Source: Pictodentalium vernedei (Eukaryota; Mollusca; Scaphopoda; Dentaliida; Dentaliidae). From it: a DNA stretch of 64,000 nt. Below the pieces are notes generated by a model that saw only the letters and a program-made list of their open reading frames with translations, searched no databases and had not been told where the DNA came from. Where the stretch lies: NCBI GenBank assembly GCA_031216915.1, contig CM062297.1, positions 543,452,971-543,516,970 of the forward strand, written 5' to 3'. Below, in pieces: positions 20,641 through 32,915 of the stretch (its first letter is position 1; every line of letters begins with the position of its first letter). A program made the position numbers and the translations under genes.

Positions 20641-21145
20641 CCTCGCCAGCGGCAGAGCAGGTCTAGTAACCGCTCGACTCCGTCCGTCAGTCCATCCGAA
20701 AACTTTTTCCATCAAGGTTTTCTTGTCTTCAATGAAAGGGAATGATTTTATATTTGGTCTGCTGCCTCATAATGATGAGTAGTATCGTGTAAGCAATTTT
20801 CAGATCTGCCGTGCAGCCACCTCCTGTTTGCCGATACTTTGAAATTTTACTGTACCCACTGAACATTGAATTTTTTCGTCAAACTTTTCTCTGCTTCTAT
20901 GCAAGGGATTGATTTTATATTTCATCTGGAGCCTGATAATGATCAGTAGTATCGTGTATGCAATTTTCAGATCTGCCGTGCAGCCACTTCCTGTTTGCCG
21001 ATTCAATTGCATGCAGCGACGCAGGTCCAGACCCGGTATTGGTCTTGGCTTGTTAAAAATTGACTTGATAGCAATCTTTATTTTGGGTTGGCCTGCACAT
21101 TGCGCTGGGTATTTCGTTTGCTGTACTTACGAACAGGTCTAGTTC
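20641..21145. repeat. hairpin-bounded repeat with two tandem units
   Basis: It starts with an imperfect hairpin CCTGCCTCGCCAGCGGCAGA followed by GCAGGTCTAG, then CCGTCCGTCAGTCCATCC. Two copies follow of a unit containing AGTAGTATCGTGTA(A/T)GCAA and CAGATCTGCCGTGCAGCCAC. It ends GAACAGGTCTAGTTC. Non-coding; general layout as in the other hairpin-start families. Confidence 0.6.
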
Positions 21146-21480
21146 TTTTTTAGGGTGAGGAAGGGTGGGGGGGGGGGGGGGCGGTCGGCTGTTTTGTAGA
21201 CCAACTTGGTAAGCTGTGTTGCTCACCAATTGGATTTTTAATAATGAAACAACAATTTATCACAAAACAGCAAGAATTGACACAAAATATCAAAAAAGTT
21301 TGACTCCTTCTGCGAGAAAAAAAAATCCAGTTTAGTTTTGCAATACGCTGATGTGTCTCTCCTGTAACAATTTAGAATAGATTCAAAATACTAGGCTATC
21401 TGTTTTGCTGACAGAATCCTAATGTTAGGATATCACGCTTTCACAGGGATGATTCACATGTGTTCAAATCAAGTTTTCAT
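21146..21480. other. no gene seen; poly-G tract
   Basis: Contains 15 consecutive G at 21167-21181 followed by AT-rich sequence without recognisable content. Confidence 0.6.
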
Positions 21481-22490
21481 GTTCATGTTTGGGGTCCCTA
21501 AATAAGGAGATTGAATTTTAACTTAGCGCAATGTAAGTATAATTTAAAAATCATCTTATACCGATCCACCAGTCAGAATCAGTTGACGTTTGGTGTATGA
21601 AATCCTTGATAAAATAAGACCCAATCATCAATGCTTGGGTTCGAAATCCTCTAAAATGGGCAACATGGGTTTAAACAATTGACTAAACTTGACTTATCTC
21701 CATGTTGCGGTCACGATTAGCCATTGTGCAGAAATATGTGACCTTAAACGCCAATAAATTTATAAAGTTTCCTTATAAGGACCAGCTTCAAGTTTATTCA
21801 AACCAAGTCCATGGGTTGATATTTGGGCTCCTTATGGGAACCCAAGTTTTCACCATGAAGAAAATGTTTTATTTATTTATTTATTTATTAGGGTTTAACG
21901 ACACATTAACAGCCAAGGTCATATCATGTTTGTGACAGTTTTACGGGTGGAGGAAGCTGGAGTACCCGGACAGAACCACCGAGCAACGATAAGTAGCTGC
22001 AAGCTCCCCAACATCGTAACTCCGCACTGCAGCACAGGCAGAATTAGCTTGGTTGAAGACATACACACCATCGACGTACAGTATGCCTTAGTACACGGCC
22101 TCATCGTGCCCCCATGTGGACAATCGGGGTGAAGTGCCTTGCCCAATGACACAACGCGGGAGTCCGAATTGATCGCTCAGACGGTCGCCCATCCAAGGAC
22201 TAACCGGGCTCGATGTTGCTTAACTTCAGGGATCTGACGAGAACCGGTTACCGCAATGCCTCCACGCCCCCTAGAAAATGTTTTAAAAATCTGCTTCAGA
22301 TCCACCTGGCAGAAACTTTTCATATTTTGGTAGACACCATTCTTGAGGGAGAAGAGTCAAGTATGTTTAAATCAGGTTCATGGGTTCATATTTTGGCTAA
22401 GTGCAGTATGTGGAATATTCCTCAAGGATCTTGTTCTGATCCACCAGACAGAATCTTTTGATATTTGGTTAGAAAACAAATTTTATTTCA
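21481..22490. repeat. repeat A-like fragment carrying two SINE insertions
   Basis: Unit pieces such as ATCCACCAGTCAGAATC, AACCAAGTCCATGGGTT and GATATTTGGGCTCCTTATGG mark a decayed repeat A relative. It is interrupted at about 21600-21765 by a second-family SINE fragment (CACGATTAGCCATTGTGC) and at 21872-22272 by a 5S-headed SINE. Confidence 0.6.
21872..22272 (-). mobile_element. SINE with 5S rRNA-derived head
   Basis: Read on the minus strand it starts with a 5S rRNA-like head: ACCGGTTCTCGTCAGATC, GAAGTTAAGCAACATCGAGC, CCGGTTAGTCCTTGGATGGG, CGACC. This covers the internal promoter of 5S genes. The body shared with the SINE at 5445 follows, then a (TAAA)n tail. A 13-bp direct repeat AGAAAATGTTTTA flanks it (21859-21871 and 22273-22285). 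It is a SINE3-class element, not a functional 5S gene. Confidence 0.9.
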
Positions 22491-22751
22491 ATGGAATGTT
22501 CTGTTTTCATTAATGATTACATTTGTTTACATGAGAGTGTGTAAAGACACAACCAGAAAGCCCTAATTTGTGAAAAAATAGTGTCAATTATGTCCTTGTT
22601 GATTCCCATTTCACTCCATTTCCTCACACAACTGATGGCGTCCAGTAACACTGAATATTTCACCGAATTTCAACCCCAATTTTTTTTCTTTTTAACATTA
22701 TCTCAAGCCTAACATATGATGTGTGCTGAGAGTGCAAACATATCATTTTTA
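22491..22751. other. no gene seen
   Basis: AT-rich intronic sequence without recognisable features. Confidence 0.6.
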
Positions 22752-24060
22752 GCTTAACTCAACAAAGTCAAGATAAGCTATTGCCGATCGTCACGAAATT
22801 TCATATGCAGGTTTGGGGTCATGTCTAGATCAGAACGTCCCCTTTTGGTCACGATCGGTCAACCGTGATGGCTGCCCAAGCCCAAAACCCGAAAACCTTT
22901 AGCACAGTCTACAGATTGTATTTATGAGGGGATTTCATTGTAACTTAGTAGGATGCTTCTGTATAATATCTTGATTAGAACGTCCCCTTTTGGTCATAAT
23001 CTGTCAACCATGATGGCTGCCCAACCCCAAAACCAAAAAACTTTTAGCACAGTCTGCAGGTCATATTTAATATGGAGGGATTTCATTGTAACTTGGTAGG
23101 ATGACTCTGTATGATGTCTGGTGAGAATTTCCCCATTTGTTCGTGATCTGTCAACCGTGACGACTGCTCGAGCCAAAAACCTTTAGCACAGTCTACAGTT
23201 TGTATTTATGGAGTGATTTCATTGTAACTTGGTAAGTTGACTTCATATAATGTCTAGATGAGAACGTCCCCTTTTGGTCGCGATTGGTCAACTGAGACAG
23301 CTACAGGGGCCCAAAGCCCGAAAACCTTTAGCACAGTCTACAGGTCATATTTATGAAGGGATTTCATTGTAACTTGATTGGATGACTCCAGATAATGTTT
23401 AGATGAGAACATCCCCTTTTGGTCGCAATTATTCAGCCATGACGGCTGCCCAAGCCCAAAACCCGAAAACCTTTAGCACAGTCTATAGGTAATATTTATG
23501 GAGGGATTTCATTGTAGCTTGGTAGGTTGACTCCATATAATGTCTAGATGATAGCATCCCTTTTTGGTCGTGATTGGTCAACTGTGATGGCTACAGGTGC
23601 CTGGAGCCCGAAAACTATTAGCACAGTCTACAGGTCATATTTATGTAGGGATTTCATTGTATCTTGGTAGGATGACTCCAGATAATGCCCAGATGAGAAC
23701 GTCACCTTTTGGTCACGATCATTCAACCATGATGGCTGCCCGAGCCCAAAACTCGAAAAACTTTAGCACAGACTACAGGTCGTATTGATGAAGGGATTTC
23801 ATTGTAACTTGGTAGGATGACTCAGAATAATGTCTAGATGAGGACATCCCCTTTTGGTTGCGATCGGTCAACCATGATGGCTACACAGGACCGAAGCCTG
23901 AAAACCTTTAGCACAGTCTACTGTCCGTATTTATGAAGGGATTTCATTGTAACTTGATAGGATGACTCATTTTGGAATAATTTCACTGTAATTTCGTAAC
24001 TTTCGTTGACATACATTAACTCCGAGGGCCACATGCATTAACCCACCCCTCAGTTCTTTA
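22752..24060. repeat. repeat C, copy 1 (tandem array, about 145-bp units)
   Basis: It starts with the hairpin AGCTTAACTCAACAAAGTCA followed by AGATAAGCTATTGCC. About eight units carry CTTTAGCACAGTCTACAGGT, GGGATTTCATTGTAACTTGG, GATGAGAACGTCCCCTTTTG and ATGGCTGCCCGAGCCC. The last unit decays near 23975-24060. Other copies: 43660-43960 with 47391-47580, 51605-52377 and 52984-56280. Confidence 0.85.
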
Positions 24061-24189
24061 GTATATAGTCTACACCTTGTAATGTTTTTATTGAAAACAG
24101 CATACAGGGAGCAGAAATTAACTTATTCCCAATTATCACAATTCTTGTCGTATTTCAAAATCCTTTCACAAACATTGAACTTTATCCTT

Positions 24190-25829
24190 TTCCATGTGAG
24201 CTTTTGCTCTCACTTGGCATCCATCGTCGTCCGTAAACTTTTCACATTTTCATCTTCTTTGGAACCACTGAGCCGGTGTGAACCAAACTTGGCAGGAATG
24301 GTCTATGGGAGGTCCTCTACAAACGATCCTCATTTGTTCCTTTCAAATGAAAAACATGGTTACCAGAGGCATTCTTTGTTTCTTGTTACTTATTTATTTA
24401 TTGGTGTTTAAGGTCACATACTTATGCACAATGGCTAATCGTGACTGTGACAGTTTTATAGGTGGAGGAAGCCGGAGTACCCAGAGAGAACCACTGAGTA
24501 TCAACGAGCAACTTCCAGCTCCTCAACATTCTAACTCTGTTCAAGCTCCGCTCAAGCAGGGTTACAGCGGTTGAAGACATGTGCACCATCGACATGCAGT
24601 ACGCCTTAGTACACTGCATCATCGTGCTTCCATGTAGGCAACCAGGATAAAGTGCCCAAGGACATAACGCGGGTCGTCCCGGATGGGGATCGAACTAGGC
24701 ACCTCTAGCATGGAAGTCCAACAGTCTACCACTGAGCCACCATGCTCCCTTTTTTCTGGTTGATGGATTTTCAACAATCTTCTCCTCTGAAACTCCAAAG
24801 CCAAATGTTTTGAAACTTTGCATGATCGATCACTGGGACCCCCTCTAGGAATGTTCCTTATTTAACCCCCAGCACTCTGGTAGCACAACAGAAGTTTCTC
24901 GAATCACTCTGTTTTTCTCTTAACTGTGAATTTAACCAATTATATCTTGTTTGACAGAGCTCAGTGAGCTGTGTCAAACAAAGTATATTTGGTTAAATAT
25001 TAAACTGCATTATGGGAAATATTTGCTGCTGAAAAATTTGCCATTTTGACATCAGAGTGCAGAGTGTTAATGTTCATTGGTATACAAACATGTCCACAAT
25101 TGCAGCTTATAGTTACTATAGGAACCCTATGGGAAGTCACATTTACATTTTCTTCTCGGGAACTACTGAGCTGATGTGAACCAAACTTGGCAGGAATAGT
25201 CTATGGGAGGTACTCTACAAATGATCCCCTTTTTGTTCCCGTCAGATGGAAAACATGGCCGCCAGAGGCATTCTTTGATTCTGATTGGTGGATTTTGAGA
25301 AATCGTCTCTGAAACCACAAGGCCAAATGTTTTGAAACTTCACATGATTGATGACTGGGACCCTCTACCAACGATCCTCATTTAATGTTGATCGGGTTGC
25401 AAACATAACCACAATTGTGGCTTGTAGTTACTATAGAAACCCTATGGGAAATCACATCTTCATCTTCTTCTCTGGAATTACTGACCCGATGTGAACCAAC
25501 CTTAGCAGGAATGGTCTATGGGAGGTTCTCTACAGCTGTTTCTCATTTTGTTTCTGTTGGATAGAAAACATGGCTGCCAGAGGCATTCTTTGATTCTGAT
25601 TGGTCAATTTTGAAAAAACTTCTCTGAAACTACAAGGCTAAATGTTTTGAAACTTCACATGCTTGATGACTGGGGCACCTTCTACCAACGATCCTCATTT
25701 AATGTTGATCGGATTGCAAACATGGCCACAATTGCAGCTTATAGTTACCATAGAAATCCTAAGGGAAATCACATTTTCATCTTCCGTTCGGCCAGGTGAG
25801 CGATAGCAGGCTCTTTAGAGCCACTTGTT
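24190..25829. repeat. repeat H, about 320-bp tandem units
   Basis: It opens with GTGAGCTTTTGCTCTCACTT and ends with GGCCAGGTGAGCGATAGC then CTCTTTAGAGCCACTTGTTC, a palindromic end. Three units contain CATCTTCTTTGGAACCACTG, GGCAGGAATGGTCTATGGGA and AACATGGCCGCCAGAGGCAT. The first unit is split by a SINE at 24388-24748. Non-coding. Confidence 0.7.
24388..24748 (-). mobile_element. SINE with a second type of tRNA-like head
   Basis: On the minus strand the head reads GGTGGCTCAGTGGTAGACTG with B-box GTTCGATCCCC, a good tRNA-type internal promoter. The body (ACTGCATGTCGATGGTGCAC, then TCTTCAACC) and a TAAA-type tail match the SINE family at 5445, 21872 and 58612. It splits a repeat H unit at GGCATTCTTTG...CTGGTTG, with an imperfect flanking repeat of about 14 bp. 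Confidence 0.85.
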
Positions 25830-26029
25830 CTTTGTGGTCTTGATTTTGCAGTATTTTAATTACAGCCAGCAATACACTATTGCCCAAATTTGTCTCATTT
25901 GGATTGGACACTGTTCCCAAATTTGTCTCAACCGGATCGCAATTGGATTGCAATAAAGACTGATTTTATAATCACAGTACTGTTGCTCATAGCTTAGCAC
26001 ATGACTTCAAATTAAAAGGGGTTGTTTTG

Positions 26030-26320
26030 ATGCTCACCCATGTGGCATGTGATCTATTTTGTCCCAAGGGAAAAACACAATCCCTTTTGCCCAAGTTGGG
26101 GCACAAGGGCATAGTGTGCTAAGCATACAACACATTGATGGTACACATATCTTTAACCAATGCTAACATAGCTTGTTCTGGGTTAGTAAGTCGGAGAGTT
26201 TTACAGTTACTTACTGCAGCTTGGTGTTTCTTTTCGGTTTCTCTGACAATTACTTTTAAACTGTCCCGACACAATGTGACTCTGGCTTTAAAACTGTTGT
26301 TAAACCCCAAGAAGCTAAGC
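26030..26320 (+). mobile_element. decayed SINE body
   Basis: CACATTGATGGTACACATAT, CTTTAACCAATGCTAACATA and ACTGTTGTTAAACCCCAAGA correspond to the SINE body and tail with many substitutions. No head is recognisable. Confidence 0.6.
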
Positions 26321-26734
26321 AAGTAGTTGTCAGAGCCCAAATATGGACTTCTGGTACCTTTTTGGGAGCCCAAAAATTGTCTTTCTCGTTGAATCTGGTA
26401 ACTCTTTACCTTGTATCAAACATGCCTAACATTATTCACCGAAACTGCCCTTCAGATTCTGTTTTCTCAAAAGATGCTTCACAAACATAGCTTACTCTAT
26501 ACTGGTCCAGGAATGATCTCATTGAACTTGTTTCATTGAATGAAAGGGCAAGCTATGCTTTGAAAGAAAAAAAAATATTTTGGAGGCAAACAGAGTGTTG
26601 TGTGGAAGTTGAGTCAGAAGTATTGCTTAACCCTCAAAGGCCTAATTTTGACTTGGATCACTTTTTACTGCAACAAAACAGGTGCTCCAAAAAGTTACCA
26701 TTACGTGTACACTCCATATAAAACCGCACTTCGC

Positions 26735-26767
26735 GTACCCCACTTTTTGTGTAGAAAAGTGGGGTAC
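26735..26767. repeat. perfect hairpin
   Basis: GTACCCCACTTTT and AAAAGTGGGGTAC form 13-bp perfect arms around a short loop, with further partial pairing outside (CTTCGC and CGAAGG). Its role is unknown. Confidence 0.7.
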
Positions 26768-29154
26768 CCGAAGGGCGGCTAGGAGAGAAGCATTGCATAA
26801 TCAATTAGTGCTCGACGACAAATTTCTTCCAGAGTCTGAACCTGATTAGCAATATTAGTCTTCAGTCAGCGAATTTCTAAAACCTGCATTTCATAAGATA
26901 ATGTCATAAAAATACCATATCTGTCTTTTTCCAGATCTTTGTATCCCGGAATAATGTCCGATTTTAAACAATTCGCCAGTATTTTTCGAGATATTGAACT
27001 TGTTTCCGTATTAAAATAAAATGTTTTGCTGATATGTCATTTGGATTCCCCCCCTGTATAATTAAAGGTAAGTTTCTTGTCATCGAACATGATCTTGTAC
27101 ACCTTCATTCTCAAAACAGTTCGTCGAGACATTTTTAAATAAAATTACCAAATAGAGGAAGTATTTTAAAATAAAACGTATTCTGTGCATTACGTTTTTT
27201 AGAACAATAATGTGACAGTCTCAGCAATACATCCTGTCTTTACGAAGTGCAGCCCCTGTTTTTCAGACTCGGGATCATTTCGAACCCGGCATATGATTTA
27301 ATATCATTGCAGATAAACTGCTTCACGTTTACCTCAGTAATTATTTTTGATGAACTAAATTGAGAATGGAACAGAATTAATAAATAAATCCATCTACTCC
27401 TTCAGGTCATTTTCGTAACAACTCGGGTGGATTTTTCAAATTAGGTTCAGTCTTCGGAATCATGAAATTTTAGAAGCAAGGGACGGACGAATCATGGCCT
27501 ACGGTAAACAAATTTATAGTGCAGTATAGGAAGTGGATTGATACTAAGACACCCACAGTGGGATTTTCTTGTCAACTTCCAATATCTTCCAAAAAAGGCA
27601 TGAAAAATTGGTGGCGTCACTGGGGGGTGGGGGGTGGAGGTAGGCATTTGCCCCTTAAATGTAGATTTTGTCCACATTTGCTTCCCAAGTCCATAACACA
27701 CACACTCACTCTCTCTCTCTGCCACCCTCCCCCCCCCTCCCCATAACCCAGGCGTATTCACGCCTCCCGTGAGTCAGCGATCAACCGTATGGTCTCTCTA
27801 CTTTTAAATCTGATCCTTAGCGGCATTAAACTAAATTTGGAAAAGTTCTCCCCTAAAATTTTATATATTTTCCTTTTTTTACAGCTTGTGGCCCTCATTG
27901 ACGGGGGAGGGGAGCATTCCAATGAAGGACCATAAACTATGTGACTGAGACAAAATATGGAAATTCACTATAGCCCTACATCCAACGCCAATGGCAGAAT
28001 TTGGACAACACTCAGGCTATACAAAAATCTGCATTCAAATTTTATTATGTTTAAGTTTTTCAAAAACATAGCTTATGACCCTTCATTGGAACGATCTAGG
28101 GGATAATGAGCCGTTCCATTGAGGGGTCCCAGGCTCTGTTTTTGAGACAAAAAATTTCAAATTTTTAGTTGTTAATAAAGAATTTATCTTGCAAGTGCCA
28201 CCTGGTCATGTAGGCCGGTGGAGACTAATGGATCACCGGGTTTATGTTCCTAGCAGTTGGTACGTTTTTTCTTGGAAATAGTATGTTTATTTTTGTGGCT
28301 GGAAACTGGGTAGACTGATAACATTTTGGCCAGACGTTGTCATCTGTATGTTGATGTTTTGGTAATAATAATAACTCTCTCCAGCCAGCATGGGTTTCTT
28401 TTCAATAGATGCGTCAAATGCTTCATCTCTTTGACAGATTAATAAGTAAATTTGCCTTGGAAAAGGTGTTGAAGATATGACATACCAGTATACAATTAAG
28501 CTCAATTAGTTACTTCTGTTCAGTGGCGTGTCAACAACTGTTTTAATTAGCTACTTGGTAGGCTAGATTTTGAATAAAAAACACACTTCCATTAACGTTG
28601 TATCATTTAATTGGCAAGGTTATTCATTTATACTTGTTCACACCAGAGAATGTTTGAAAAAGTCAAAAATATTGGAAATTGGTAGTTGTAATCCTAGAAT
28701 TTATTTTGTAAGTGTCACCCGTGGGGTCCACGTTGGGTTAAGGGACAACCGGATTGATCCTGTGGTTCCCCGCAGTTGCAGTTCATGAAGTTCTTTAAAG
28801 AAGGGGGGGGGGGGGGCAGGGTGGGCAGGGCGGGGTTTATAGTAGCATTAATTATCCACATCATAGTATGATGCCACAACATTATCATCGAGTTATGGCG
28901 AGAACGGTTTGAGTTTGGCCGAATTGAATAGAGCATGCGTTTTGGTCCTAACCTTTTCAAAATCCCCCAAAAATATTTCAGGCACAGAAAAAGGATTTAG
29001 TGAAGAGAACTTATGTAAATTGCGAGGTGTTTTCCCAATCAATACTGATTAGTGAGTAAATACCTGCTGTTATATAATCATACATAACACACTCAGTCGA
29101 TATTGGGATAATTGTTTTATATGGAGTGTACACGTAATGATTCTAAGTGCCTTG

Positions 29155-29220
29155 GCAGCTGTTTCTAGGCAAGTCTTGACTGCCTATACAGGCAGCCAAG
29201 ACTTCGCTAGAAACAACTGC
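29155..29220. repeat. near-perfect hairpin, CAAGTCTTGGCTGC family
   Basis: Arms beginning GCAGCTGTTTCTAGGCAAGT and ending CTTCGCTAGAAACAACTGC pair almost throughout, with the centre CTGCCTATACAGGCAG. It lies about 240 bp before the second eRF3 exon. A half-copy (GCAGCC-like arm AAGCCAAGACTTGACTAGAA) lies about 140 bp after that exon. Confidence 0.7.
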
Positions 29221-29461
29221 AAAGCCACCCGATGTACACTATACAAGTGTTGCAATAATATATAAAAATCTCCAGGCCTCCAAGTGTTTATAGACTCTTA
29301 AATATATCTTGAGTTCTTCTCAAATGTTCGAAGTGGACAATTTTGATTATTGATTAATCATGACTTGCAGACTTTCGTGTTGTGATTATATTGAAGGTGA
29401 TAGAAGAAAATGTGATAGATATGCGTAATCCTAACCGAAAATATCTCAATTTACTTTGTAG

Positions 29462-29555
29462 GGGGCCATCATTATTAGATTACTTAGACAGCTTAGCATC
29501 ATATGACAGAGACCATGATGCTCCTGTACGATTTCCCATTGTTGACAGATACAAA
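29462..29555 (+). CDS. GSPT1: eRF3 (GSPT1-like) internal exon, G domain to domain 2 junction
   Basis: This 94-bp exon is bounded by a TTTACTTTGTAG acceptor and a GTAAGT donor. One base completes the arginine codon begun in the previous exon; the next 31 codons start GPSLLDYLDSL and end APVRFPIVDRYK. This matches the linker between the GTPase domain and the first beta-barrel of eRF3 (family pattern YLD-L, P-R-PIVDKYK). It leaves in phase 0, as expected before the next eRF3 exon. No following exon was identified in the window. Confidence 0.92.
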
Positions 29556-31683
29556 GTAAGTAATATAACTTTAACATTTAGAAGAAAAAGAATTTGATTT
29601 CACAAAAGTTAAGGTCTCAGAAGGGGTGCCCAACATTAGTTTAATTAACATCGATAGTGTTCTCTAATCAAGTTTTTTGCTGCCACTATAGGAAGCCAAG
29701 ACTTGACTAGAAATCACCTCTAAGCCACTAGACTTTTAGGTTATATTGTGGTATGTAGCGTGGAGAGACTGGCGGTTAACCGAGGCCACAACTCGGTTTC
29801 GGTTGTGGAAAAAAACCCGCGAGTTGCACCGAAATTGCAGTCATACAACCGACGTTACGTTTTTTTTTAATTAATCATTAATACAGCGCATAATCTATGT
29901 ATCCTGGAACAAGGGTCGATCTAATTTGAAAATGCAGGTGTTATTTCTTAGAACACTGACCAATATCATCCACGATCGTGTGTTGGGAAGGAGGGGGGGG
30001 GGGGGGGGGGTGAATGCGCCAAGCGCCACAAACGGATATATCTACTGATTACAGAAACGAAAGTAGAACTTGGTAACCAACCGCGTGCACCACGTGAGAG
30101 TTACAAGTTTTCTTGAGTTAAAAAGGTGACTGAAGATCTGAGTCCCGTGTACGATAATCGAAATGACCCGAAATCAAAATTTTGTCCCTGCGTGGGACAT
30201 ACATACATTGCATGTATATATTTATTAAAAGCACAATTTAAGCACATGGAGATACGTTTTGTATACACTCTGATCGAAGTGCTATTTAAAAACAAAAGTG
30301 TCGGCAAAAACAATGAATCACACAAGACACGCATTGAGTTAATTAGAATTTATTAAAGTTAACCACCATTTCAAAACCAAAAAAATGTGCAGGAGACAGT
30401 TTCATCCATAAAAACGTCGAAATTTCTTACGGTTACGCTCTGTTCCACTGAAAAATTGGTTGCATTGAAATTCGCCCCGCAATTTGCATTGAAAGTTTTT
30501 CTTTGAAAAGGGGTTAAATGTGATAAGGCTTCGATAGAAATCACACATATTAGGATGGATAAGAATGGCAGGCCTCATAGCACCAATCGCACGTGTCAGT
30601 GTTAGATGGTTGGCAGAAATTGTCATTTTCTGAACAGAGTATTATCACGCAGTGCAGCGGGTAAGGGATACAACTGAAATATTTTGTTATTTACCTTAGA
30701 AATAAATTAACTAAAATTGTTAATGACGCTTAATTTTCGAAGGATGTTGAAAACTTTTTTAACTACGTTTTTCAATTCAATTAGTACATTCAGAAACCAT
30801 GAATGCCCCAGCTTCAAATGTGAACTTGAAATTTATTTTTAATACTTTAAATATTTTTTTCAAAAGAATATACCTTCTATAACAGAGAAGAACACTCTCA
30901 CCATGGGTGATGCTAAATTTCAAATCCACTGCATTGAGGCAAATACAAAATCAACTGCATGGTAACCCTAGTCATTACTGTTAGGGAAAGAGTTCGGGTA
31001 TTCAGAAAGCATGAACAATTTTTTGTAGGGGAGGGGGGAGGATTTTAACCTACATGACTTAGTTTTGTGTGTGTATGTATGTTTGTATAACTTTTAGACT
31101 ATCAGTTCATACTTGAACATGAGTTCACTGGTTCTCCACTTCATATTCTCAAAATTAGTTGAGAGAAATAAATAGCATAAAGTAGAAAAAAAACGAAACC
31201 GAAACCCAGGTTTCCACCCTCCAAAAAAACGAAACCGAAGTGAAAAAATCACAACTGTCAGTCTCTAGTAGCGTGGCCAAGCTCTTCTATGGATGGAATA
31301 GGATGCAACCTCACACCCACAAATGGACAATTATAAATGGTAGAGTGGATTAGATTTGCAGGAGGGGTTAATACCCGTGCCACTGTGGTTGCTTGGTTCT
31401 CTTCAGCATGGTTAGTGGCTAATTGGCACTGAAGGGGCCATTCTCTCATCTAACTTGGCTACAATTACTCTTTTCTGTGGTTACGTCTGTTGTTTTAATG
31501 TCCTGGTCATTTGGTCTATTCTGTCAACACTTAAAACTGCACTTGGGCAAGAAATATGACTGGGTAACATTGGGTCACAGGGTTATGCTGGATTACACTG
31601 GGTCACACAGGGTGAATGGATGAGAACAAATAGATTAAATTCACAAACATAGGCCCTTATTGCCAGAGGAGAGACATGTTCTT
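29556..31683. other. mostly unique sequence, probably eRF3 intron
   Basis: After the GTAAGT donor no further coding exon was recognised. It contains the half-hairpin near 29670-29720, 18 consecutive G at 29993-30010, and otherwise AT-rich sequence. Open frames here (30101-30334 minus, 31423-31623 plus) show no recognisable protein content. Confidence 0.6.
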
Positions 31684-32235
31684 TTTATTAGCTCACCTGG
31701 ACAAAGTCTAATCGCTCTCCGTCCGTCCGTCTGTCGACACTATGTTTTGCACTTCTCCAAACCCACTGGGCCAATTCAAGTGAAAGTTTGTGTGAGTGAT
31801 GGTCCCGAAGGGACATTGCATTTTTGTTCAACTCATCATGCCCAGCCCCATAGAGAGGGTGGTGGAGGAAAATGCTCCAAAATATTTTTTAAATATTCTT
31901 CTCATGAACCAGTGGGAACAATGACTTGATATTTGGTATGGAGCTTCCTTTTGAGGTATAGAATCAAGTTGTTCAAATGAAGTTTGTGGAGCAATATTTT
32001 CCTTTATAATGGGAGGGGCAAGATTTTTGGCCCTGCCCAAAATTTCTATTGCAAAAAAAAATGTCCTGTGTCCCCATGGGAACCCCAGGAGCTAAAAATA
32101 GAAATATTTTCAATGTGTATATATTTCTCAAACCACACGGAACAGAGAAATGTTATTTGGTATGAAGCATCCTTAGGACCATTAGAATTGAATGGTAAAA
32201 AAATATTGCCATCGGTTATGTCAGGGTGTTCTGTA

Positions 32236-32266
<31 letters not shown>

Positions 32267-32915
32267 GACAACATAAAAAAAATGCTGAGTCCACATATTT
32301 GCAAAAATTTTTAAAAAAGTTTTCTGCAGAACCAATGGTCAGAATCTTTTGATATTTAGTATACAGGGGAGCAGATACGGGTTTGTTAAAATAAAGCCCC
32401 TTGGTTCATATTTGGGCTCAATACAGGAGCCCCAATTTTTAACTTCGGGCAATATGGGGAAAAACCTTTAAAAATCTTCTTCAGAGCCACCATTCAGAAT
32501 CTTTAATGTTTTGCATACACCATTGTTATGAGGGTCAGATTCAAGATTGTTCATACCAAGTCCCTAGGTTAATATTTGGGCTTTCTGTGGAAGCCCCAAT
32601 TTTAACTCTGTGCAATATGGGGGATAATTTGTAAAATATTTTCTTCTTCAGATCAACCAGTCAGAATGCTTTCATATGTGGTATAAAGAAATCTCTAGGG
32701 GGGTCAGATTCAAGTTTGTTCAAATCGGGTTCCTAGGTGAATATTCAAATTTTAACTTACTGCAATATGAGGAAATTTCTTTAAAAATCTTCTTCAGATC
32801 CACCAGTCAGAAAGCTTTCATATTTGTTATACAACATCTCTAGTGGGGTGAAATTCAAGTTTGTTCAAATTGAGTGTCTGAGTTAATATTTGCGCACCCT
32901 TTGTGGGTCGGAATT

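Larger units (their letters stand above)
6678..29461 (+). other. eRF3 intron, 22.8 kb, filled with nested repeats
   Basis: The donor GTAAGT at 6678 and the acceptor TTTACTTTGTAG ending at 29461 bound the intron. Splicing completes an AG|G arginine codon and yields CPWY-R-GPSLLDYLDSL, colinear with eRF3. The intron contains tandem repeat B, dispersed repeat A with a pearl-like insertion, the complete DIRS copy 2 in sense orientation, SINEs, repeat C and repeat H. No additional eRF3 exon is needed between the two. Confidence 0.88.
26321..29461. other. mostly unique intronic sequence
   Basis: No convincing exon or full repeat. It contains the hairpin at 26735-26767, two related segments of about 85 bp (28180-28262 and 28697-28782, both around AGTTGG/AGTTGC ends), 14 consecutive G at 28803-28816, and the hairpin at 29155-29220. 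Short open frames here show no recognisable protein content. Confidence 0.6.

Noticed and set aside
22186-22262. 5S rRNA gene
   Set aside because: Only the internal promoter part is present, it is fused to a SINE body with tail and target duplication, and a terminator is missing. It is a SINE head.
24660-24748. tRNA gene on the minus strand
   Set aside because: A and B boxes are present but the cloverleaf is degenerate and the sequence continues into the common SINE body.
27492-27761. 89-aa minus-strand ORF in the intron
   Set aside because: Composition is driven by a CT-rich stretch (CTCTCTCTCT, CCCCCCCC) and no domain is recognisable.
32046-32294. Proline-rich small protein on the minus strand
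   Set aside because: The proline stretch is the 30-base G-run read on the opposite strand within repeat A.
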